Part shown: piece by piece, positions 14,025-18,220 of the stretch
Layout: the number at the start of each line of letters is the position of its first letter
How positions within the stretch are numbered: position 1 is the first letter of the stretch
NCBI GenBank assembly: GCA_964541075.1
Contig: CAZIPZ010000070.1
Span: 1-18,220 of the forward strand
Direction: 5' to 3'
Source of the DNA: CAZIPZ01 sp964541075
GTDB taxonomy: Bacteria; Acidobacteriota; Terriglobia; 20CM-2-55-15
DNA: 18,220 nt
Translations under genes and position numbers: made by a program
Notes under the pieces: model-generated
Database searches by the model: none
What the model saw: only the letters and a program-made list of their open reading frames with translations
What the model was told of the DNA's origin: nothing

Positions 14025-15083
14025 ATGGAGAAAAAAACTGAAGTGGTTGTCGTCACGGGTGCGTCAGCAGGTGTTGGCCGTGCTACAGCCCAAGAATTCG
14101 CAAAGCATGGTGCTGTCGTGGCCCTTGTCGCGCGAGGAGAAGCTGGACTCGCTGGCGCAAAGCGGGAAGTGGAGGCTCTCGGCGGCAAAGCCAGGATTGT
14201 TTTGGCAGACATTGGAGATCCAGATCAGGTGGAGGCGGCAGCGGAGGACATCGAAGGCAACCTTGGCCCAATCGACATCTGGGTCAATAACGCGATGGTT
14301 TCAGTGTTTTCTCCGGCATCTGAGATGGAATATGAAGAGATCCGACGAATCACCGACGTTACGTACCTCGGAACGGTATACGGAACACTCGCCGCTTTGC
14401 GGCGGATGAGACATCGGAATCGGGGCGCCATCGTGCAGGTGGGATCAGCCCTTGCGTATCGAAGCATCCCGCTTCAGTCTGCATATTGCGGCGCGAAACA
14501 CGCAATTCGGGGATTCACCAACTCTGTTCGCGCGGAATTACTTCACGACGGAATCAACGTGAATCTAACTATGGTTCACCTTCCAGCCTTGAATACACCG
14601 CAGTTTGAATGGGTGAAAAGTCGGCTGCCAAGCCGCCCCCAGCCGGTGCCGCCGATATATCAGCCAGAAGTGGCGGCGCGCGCAATCTTCTGGGCAGCTC
14701 ATCACAAGAGACGCGAGCTCATTGTGGGAGCGCCTACGATCATGGCGATTCTGGGCGAGAGACTTTTTCCAAGACTCCTTGATAGATTTCTTGCAAGACA
14801 CGGCTATTCTGCCCAACAAACAGACGAGCCCGCAAATGCCAATCGTCTTCACAATCTTTGGAGACCACTTTTATGCGATTTCGGGGTCCACGGTCGATTT
14901 GGTGATCGCTCCAAAGCCACAAGTTTCCACTGCTGGGTTGCGACACATCGACCTCTGACGTACGGAAGCGTGGGAGGAGTTCTGGCACTCGCCTGTGTGG
15001 CAAGCAGGATGAAGTTGAAGCGCCACAATTCTGCTGCCAATCACGTATCTGCCCCCATTCTCCGTTCACCCAAAAGCGTGTAG
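14025..15083 (+). CDS. SDR-family oxidoreductase with C-terminal membrane tail
   Basis: The Rossmann domain has TGASAGVGRA at residues 11-20, VNNAM, VGSA for the catalytic Ser and Y-C-G-A-K. After the core (about residue 245) comes an extension found in a subgroup of actinobacterial and acidobacterial SDRs: LLDRFLARHGYSAQQTDEP, then a VHGRFGDRS motif, ATHRP, a hydrophobic stretch YGSVGGVLALACVASRM that is probably a membrane helix, and a basic end. The ATG at 14025 is preferred over the one at 13971 because it places the glycine motif at the usual distance from the N-terminus. No good ribosome site is seen at either. The protein is 352 residues. Substrate is unknown. It is divergent from another SDR, but the two are only distant relatives. 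Confidence 0.86.
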   Translation: MEKKTEVVVVTGASAGVGRATAQEFAKHGAVVALVARGEAGLAGAKREVEALGGKARIVLADIGDPDQVEAAAEDIEGNLGPIDIWVNNAMVSVFSPASEMEYEEIRRITDVTYLGTVYGTLAALRRMRHRNRGAIVQVGSALAYRSIPLQSAYCGAKHAIRGFTNSVRAELLHDGINVNLTMVHLPALNTPQFEWVKSRLPSRPQPVPPIYQPEVAARAIFWAAHHKRRELIVGAPTIMAILGERLFPRLLDRFLARHGYSAQQTDEPANANRLHNLWRPLLCDFGVHGRFGDRSKATSFHCWVATHRPLTYGSVGGVLALACVASRMKLKRHNSAANHVSAPILRSPKSV

Positions 15084-15150
15084 CCGCCTTGAGCCTGCGG
15101 GGTGAGTCCCAAGCGCAATCGGCTGACTATCTCGTACTTACACATTGACG

Positions 15151-15178
15151 TATAATCCGGAAAAACCTCATGAGAAGG
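15151..15178 (+). promoter_or_regulatory. -10 element and ribosome site that fix the start of the M28 peptidase
   Basis: A perfect TATAAT at 15151-15156 would start transcripts near 15163. AGAAGG at 15173-15178 lies 6 bases before the ATG at 15185, an ideal Shine-Dalgarno spacing. The upstream ATG at 15170 is only about 7 bases into the message. No -35 of quality is visible at the right distance. Confidence 0.6.
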
Positions 15179-15184
15179 CTTGAC

Positions 15185-16714
15185 ATGAAAGTCAGTCGTA
15201 CGGCAACTGTGCTCGCACTCTTATTGACATTTCCGCTGATCGCCCAGCAGCTCACTGAAAAGGTGGACCGGGATGCAATCTACAAGATTAAAGATGAAGC
15301 ATTCAATCGGTCTGAGGTCATGGAGATCGCGTCCTACCTAACTGATGTCCATGGTCCTCGCCTAACGGGATCACCGCAGATCAAAGCCGCTGCGGAATAC
15401 GTCAGGAAAAAGCTCACGGAATGGGAATTGAATAGGGTGAATCTGGAGAATTGGGGAACGTTTGGCCGCGGATGGAGCAACGAAAAGTCCTCGGCGCGAA
15501 TCGTTTCGCCGTCCTCGTTCTCGGTAATCGCGCACCCGAAAGCATGGACTCCCGGCACTAATGGGCCTTTAACCGCAGAAGTTGTGGCCGCAGTAGTTGA
15601 AAACGAACAAGACTTTGCAAAGTATCGCGGGCAGCTTCGCGGCAAGTATGTCCTAACTCGAAACATGCCGATCGGACAGCCTCAGGCTGAGCCACTAGTT
15701 AGGCGCTACACGGATGAAGACTTGCAACGGCTGGCAATGCAACCTGATCCCGCACGGAGACGCGGAGGTGACGGCTTTGGGGAAAGGCAAAACTTTAATC
15801 AGAAACGAATTCAGTTCTTCCTCGACGAGGGAGTCGCCGGTCTGATCGATCCAAGTTCAGGTGACGGCGACGTACTCTTTGTTCAATCTGGCGGGAGCCG
15901 GATTGCGAGCGATCCGCCATCGCCGCTTCAGTTGGTGATGGCGCGAGAACACTATGGCCGGATCTGGCGATTGGTTGCGAAACGGGTGCCCGTCAGACTC
16001 GAAGCGGACATTCAAAACAAGTTCTACGATGACGACCTGACCTCATTCAACATCGTTGGAGAGATTCCAGGTACTGACAAGTCGGAAGAACTTGTGATGC
16101 TTGGGGCTCATTTCGATTCGTGGCACGCGGCAACCGGAGCCACAGACAATGCCGCCGGATCGGCTGTCGTGATGGAAGCTGTCCGGATTCTCAAAGCCGC
16201 AAAACTGTCGATGCGACGCACAGTCCGACTGGCTCTCTGGACCGGCGAAGAGCAGGGCTTACTAGGATCACGAGCCTATGTGACCCAGCACTTCGCAGAT
16301 CGAGAAACCATGCAAGTAAAGCCGGAGCACGGTAGGCTGTCCGTATACTTTAATCTGGACAACGGCGGCGGAGCAATCAGGGGAGTTTATCTGCAGAGCA
16401 ACGAGGCAGTCGGACCTATTTTCAGAGCGTGGATGGATCCTTTCCAAAATTTAGGGATGACGGCTATTGCCATCCGAAACACCGGCCAAACAGACCACGT
16501 TTCGTACGACGCCGTCGGCCTCCCGGCCTTCCAATTCATTCAAGATCCGTTGGATTATGAAACGCGAACCCATCATTCCAATGTAGATGTGTACGATCGG
16601 CTGCAGGCTTCGGACATGATGAAAAACTCCGCGATCATGGCATCGTTCGTATATCATGCAGCGAATCGCGACCAACTCCTACCACGAAAACCGCTGCCTA
16701 AGCCGCAAAAGTAA
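15185..16714 (+). CDS. Secreted M28-family zinc metallopeptidase
   Basis: Probably an exported aminopeptidase or carboxypeptidase Q-like enzyme with two zinc ions. Residues 1-21 form a signal peptide (MKVSRTATVLALLLTFPLIA, then QQ). A PA-type insert (about residues 115-280) includes VVENEQDFAKYRGQLRGKYV. The catalytic domain has all expected zinc and catalytic residues: His at 16109-16111 and Asp at 16115-16117 (HFDSW), bridging Asp at 16145-16147 (TDNAAG), Glu-Glu at 16247-16252 (GEEQG), Asp at 16358-16360 (NLDNG) and the His pair at 16571-16576 (THHSN). The protein has 509 residues from the preferred ATG at 15185, chosen for the ribosome site and signal peptide. It appears to be a single-gene unit. 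The substrate is unknown. Confidence 0.93.
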   Translation: MKVSRTATVLALLLTFPLIAQQLTEKVDRDAIYKIKDEAFNRSEVMEIASYLTDVHGPRLTGSPQIKAAAEYVRKKLTEWELNRVNLENWGTFGRGWSNEKSSARIVSPSSFSVIAHPKAWTPGTNGPLTAEVVAAVVENEQDFAKYRGQLRGKYVLTRNMPIGQPQAEPLVRRYTDEDLQRLAMQPDPARRRGGDGFGERQNFNQKRIQFFLDEGVAGLIDPSSGDGDVLFVQSGGSRIASDPPSPLQLVMAREHYGRIWRLVAKRVPVRLEADIQNKFYDDDLTSFNIVGEIPGTDKSEELVMLGAHFDSWHAATGATDNAAGSAVVMEAVRILKAAKLSMRRTVRLALWTGEEQGLLGSRAYVTQHFADRETMQVKPEHGRLSVYFNLDNGGGAIRGVYLQSNEAVGPIFRAWMDPFQNLGMTAIAIRNTGQTDHVSYDAVGLPAFQFIQDPLDYETRTHHSNVDVYDRLQASDMMKNSAIMASFVYHAANRDQLLPRKPLPKPQK

Positions 16715-16760
16715 TTCCGAAAGAAGATTGGGATAAGTTGACCCAGGAGGCTGCGGCCGT

Positions 16761-17642
16761 TTAGCTCGCCGGCGCGTAGTAACCATTTTTGGCGCGCAGA
16801 TTAAGTTTTGGCATGCCTCGCGGCGGCGTTATGCGAACTCGGACGTCTCTCCAATCGCCGTCCCTGTTTGTGTTTGTCGATTCGTATCCCAGAACGTACT
16901 GGCTCTTCAATTCCTGAGCGATTTTTTCACAAATATCCTGCAGATCCTCGACGGACCCGCGATAGGACCGACCACCCGTCATTTCAGCCAGGTGACCAAT
17001 GAGTGCTCGCCCAAGGTCAATAACATAGATTTGGGCATCCGACTCGCGAACGAATTCACGAATGTCCGAACGGCTATATCGGCTGTGATTATCTTCGCCA
17101 TCAGTGATGAGAAGCAGTGCCCTTTTTGGATTTTGGCCTGATTTCAACTTCGACAGGCCTAGGTAGACCGCATCGTATAACGCCGTCGTACCCGACGCGG
17201 GCGTGAAAGCCAAGCGATTTCTGAGGCGGCTGATATCGCTGGTGAAGTCCTCAGCAAGGTTGGCTCTCCCGGCGAATTCTACGAGAAAATATTCATCCTC
17301 CGGCGTTCCGTTCTCCAGAAAAGTAACAGCGGCCTGACGCGCAAGGTCAATCTTGTTTTGCATGCTATGACTCATGTCAAAAACAATTCCCAAGCTCAAA
17401 GGCGCTGTATCGGTGGAGAAGTATCGAATTTCCTGCTGAATTTTGTCTTCGAAAAGCTGGAAATGCTCCTGCGTCAGATCGGTAATGATCTCATTGTTCG
17501 GGCCCGTCACAGTAACGTTGACCATCACGAGATCAACATCAACCTTTAGGGCCTTCTGGGGTTTTGCGGCAGCACGAGCACACAGGATGACGGCCGCAAA
17601 TATGAAAAAAGAAGCCAAAAGCGTCTTGCCTTTGCGCGACAT
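16761..17642 (-). CDS. Secreted VWFA-domain protein of the type common in Acidobacteriota
   Basis: The N-terminus (MSRKGKTLLASFFIFAAVILCARAAA) is a signal peptide. A short beta-rich region (about 30-80) with ITDLTQEHFQLFEDKIQQEI is typical of the acidobacterial VWFA-related family. The von Willebrand A domain follows (about 82-250), with a complete metal-ion site: D-M-S-H-S at 89-93, Thr at 152 or 153 (GTTALYDAV) and Asp181 (TDGEDN). A C-terminal region with SQYVLGYES and WRDVRVRI ends the protein at 293 residues. Such proteins are thought to mediate protein-protein contacts outside the cytoplasm, but the partner is unknown. A near-perfect AAGGAGG ribosome site precedes the ATG. The upstream region holds a striking inverted repeat (17700-17734). 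Confidence 0.9.
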   Translation of the reverse strand: MSRKGKTLLASFFIFAAVILCARAAAKPQKALKVDVDLVMVNVTVTGPNNEIITDLTQEHFQLFEDKIQQEIRYFSTDTAPLSLGIVFDMSHSMQNKIDLARQAAVTFLENGTPEDEYFLVEFAGRANLAEDFTSDISRLRNRLAFTPASGTTALYDAVYLGLSKLKSGQNPKRALLLITDGEDNHSRYSRSDIREFVRESDAQIYVIDLGRALIGHLAEMTGGRSYRGSVEDLQDICEKIAQELKSQYVLGYESTNTNRDGDWRDVRVRITPPRGMPKLNLRAKNGYYAPAS

Positions 17643-17699
17643 AGGGCGCGCCTCCTTGAACAGGTGTCGGAAGCGCGACCGACCTTATCACCGCAAGCG

Positions 17700-17734
17700 G
17701 ACAATTTCAAGAGCGTGTCGACATTGAAATTGTC
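17700..17734. repeat. 11-bp perfect inverted repeat upstream of the VWFA gene
   Basis: GACAATTTCAA (17700-17710) and TTGAAATTGTC (17724-17734) are exact inverted copies around 13 bases that end in the 8-bp palindrome TGTCGACA (17716-17723). On the minus strand the arm nearest the VWFA gene contains TTGAAA, a good -35 look-alike, about 60 bases before the ATG. It is either a dimeric protein operator over the promoter or an RNA stem. Confidence 0.6.
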
Positions 17735-17738
17735 TAAA

Positions 17739-17757
17739 ACGCCCATCGGACGGGCGT
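17739..17757 (-). terminator. Hairpin with short T-run, candidate terminator for the minus strand
   Basis: ACGCCC and GGGCGT form a 6-bp GC-rich stem around 7 bases. Reading on the minus strand the stem runs into TTTT, a short intrinsic-terminator tail. It would end transcription coming from the small membrane-protein gene at 17884-18165 before the VWFA promoter. Confidence 0.45.
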
Positions 17758-17841
17758 CGCATGCAAAACACTTATGTTGCATCGACCAGTATGACCTGGG
17801 TTTAAAGGTCATTTTGGGTTCCCGAAATCGAAAGAGCCATC

Positions 17842-17864
17842 GCGGAGATGCCGAGCATCCCCGC
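17842..17864. terminator. Hairpin just past the GlsB-type gene
   Basis: GCGGAGATGC and GCATCCCCGC pair at nine of ten positions around a 3-base CGA loop, 19 bases past the stop codon of the minus-strand gene. No T-run follows. It may act as a stem that stabilises the 3' end or as a factor-dependent terminator. Confidence 0.4.
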
Positions 17865-17883
17865 TCTATGCTGCCGGTCGCAG

Positions 17884-18165
17884 CTAGGCAGCTCGACGAA
17901 AGTCGCCGCGACCGCTAGCTCCCCGTCCACTGATAAGACGATAGATCGCAAGCAAGATGATTGCTCCGACTATTGAGGAAATGAAGCCGACGGGTTCGCC
18001 AGGCGTATACCATCCAACAGCGCGACCAAGCATTCCAGCCAGGACCGAACCGCCCACACCAAGCAGAATCGTTACGACGAATCCACCAGGATCCCGTCCG
18101 GGCATAAGAAGTTTCGCGATCGCGCCCACGATCAAACCGACAACGATCATCCACAACAACGACAT
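17884..18165 (-). CDS. GlsB/YeaQ/YmgE-family small membrane protein
   Basis: The 93-residue protein has three hydrophobic segments: LLWMIVVGLIVGAIAKLL (about 3-20), a glycine-rich GFVVTILLGVGGSVLAGML (about 28-46) and the C-terminal VGFISSIVGAIILLAIYRLI (about 59-78). The motif G-x-I-A-K-x-L-x-P-G-R-D-P-G-G and the spacing are the family signature. A basic, glycine-rich tail ends it (SGRGASGRGDFRRAA). The family is linked to stress responses in several bacteria and was once annotated as transglycosylase-associated, but its molecular role is unknown. GGGAGGA precedes the ATG at a good distance. Confidence 0.93.
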   Translation of the reverse strand: MSLLWMIVVGLIVGAIAKLLMPGRDPGGFVVTILLGVGGSVLAGMLGRAVGWYTPGEPVGFISSIVGAIILLAIYRLISGRGASGRGDFRRAA

Positions 18166-18220
18166 TTAATCCTCCCGGCTCAGATGAATGCATGAGCCTC
18201 TGAAATCTGGCTTCTACATA

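Noticed and set aside
15170..15184. ATG at 15170 as the start of the M28 peptidase
   Set aside because: ATG 15185 has AGAAGG at ideal distance and gives a clean signal peptide. The upstream ATG lies only a few bases after the likely transcription start and overlaps the ribosome site.
1..18220. CRISPR array, insertion sequence, prophage or defence island
   Set aside because: No direct repeats with regular spacing, transposase, integrase, phage or known defence genes are present. Most genes are metabolic or housekeeping types.

Overview
The window looks like a piece of a draft or metagenome-derived bacterial chromosome of moderate GC. A secreted VWFA-domain protein of the type abundant in Acidobacteriota, a PAS-rich hybrid histidine kinase and an M28 peptidase point towards Acidobacteriota, but no rRNA or other marker gene is present, so this is inference. 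Two runs of exactly 10 N mark scaffold joins (8438-8447 and 10979-10988). Both appear to be placeholders over zero-length or overlapping joins, so the two genes they interrupt (iscS and hscA) are probably intact.

Layout. (1) 2-2137, plus strand: 3' part of a hybrid sensor kinase (REC-PAS-PAS-HisKA-HATPase-REC), cut by the left edge. (2) 5826-2218, minus strand: glyoxylate assimilation operon gcl-hyi-glxR, which converts two glyoxylate to tartronate semialdehyde plus CO2 and then to D-glycerate. It is transcribed divergently from an AllR-like IclR-family regulator (6123-6992). The region between them holds a near-consensus IclR-family operator and a good sigma70-type promoter for gcl. (3) 7116-12261, plus strand: iron-sulfur cluster assembly operon iscR-iscS-iscU-iscA-hscB-hscA-iscX, in the proteobacterial order but without fdx between hscA and iscX. 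The operon starts at an IscR-type palindrome overlapping the likely transcription start. (4) 12385-12720: a small protein with two zinc ribbons and an apparently leaderless promoter. (5) 12721-13125: non-coding. (6) 13959-13126 (minus) and 14025-15083 (plus): two divergent short-chain dehydrogenases, the second with a C-terminal membrane tail. (7) 15185-16714: a secreted M28 zinc metallopeptidase. (8) 17642-16761 (minus): secreted VWFA protein. (9) 17643-17883: a structured intergenic region with an 11-bp perfect inverted repeat and two further hairpins. (10) 18165-17884 (minus): GlsB/YeaQ-type small membrane protein.

How the genes work together. The glyoxylate cassette plus its regulator is a self-contained inducible catabolic unit. 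The ISC genes form a complete sulfur donor (IscS), scaffold (IscU), A-type carrier (IscA), chaperone pair (HscB/HscA) and regulator (IscR, IscX) set, except that the electron-donating ferredoxin must come from elsewhere. The right half is a mix of unrelated single genes with no clear joint function. I found no mobile element, CRISPR array, RNA gene or clearly new multi-gene system. The points most worth a second look are the regulatory DNA, the IscR residue changes, the missing fdx and the two artificial gaps.
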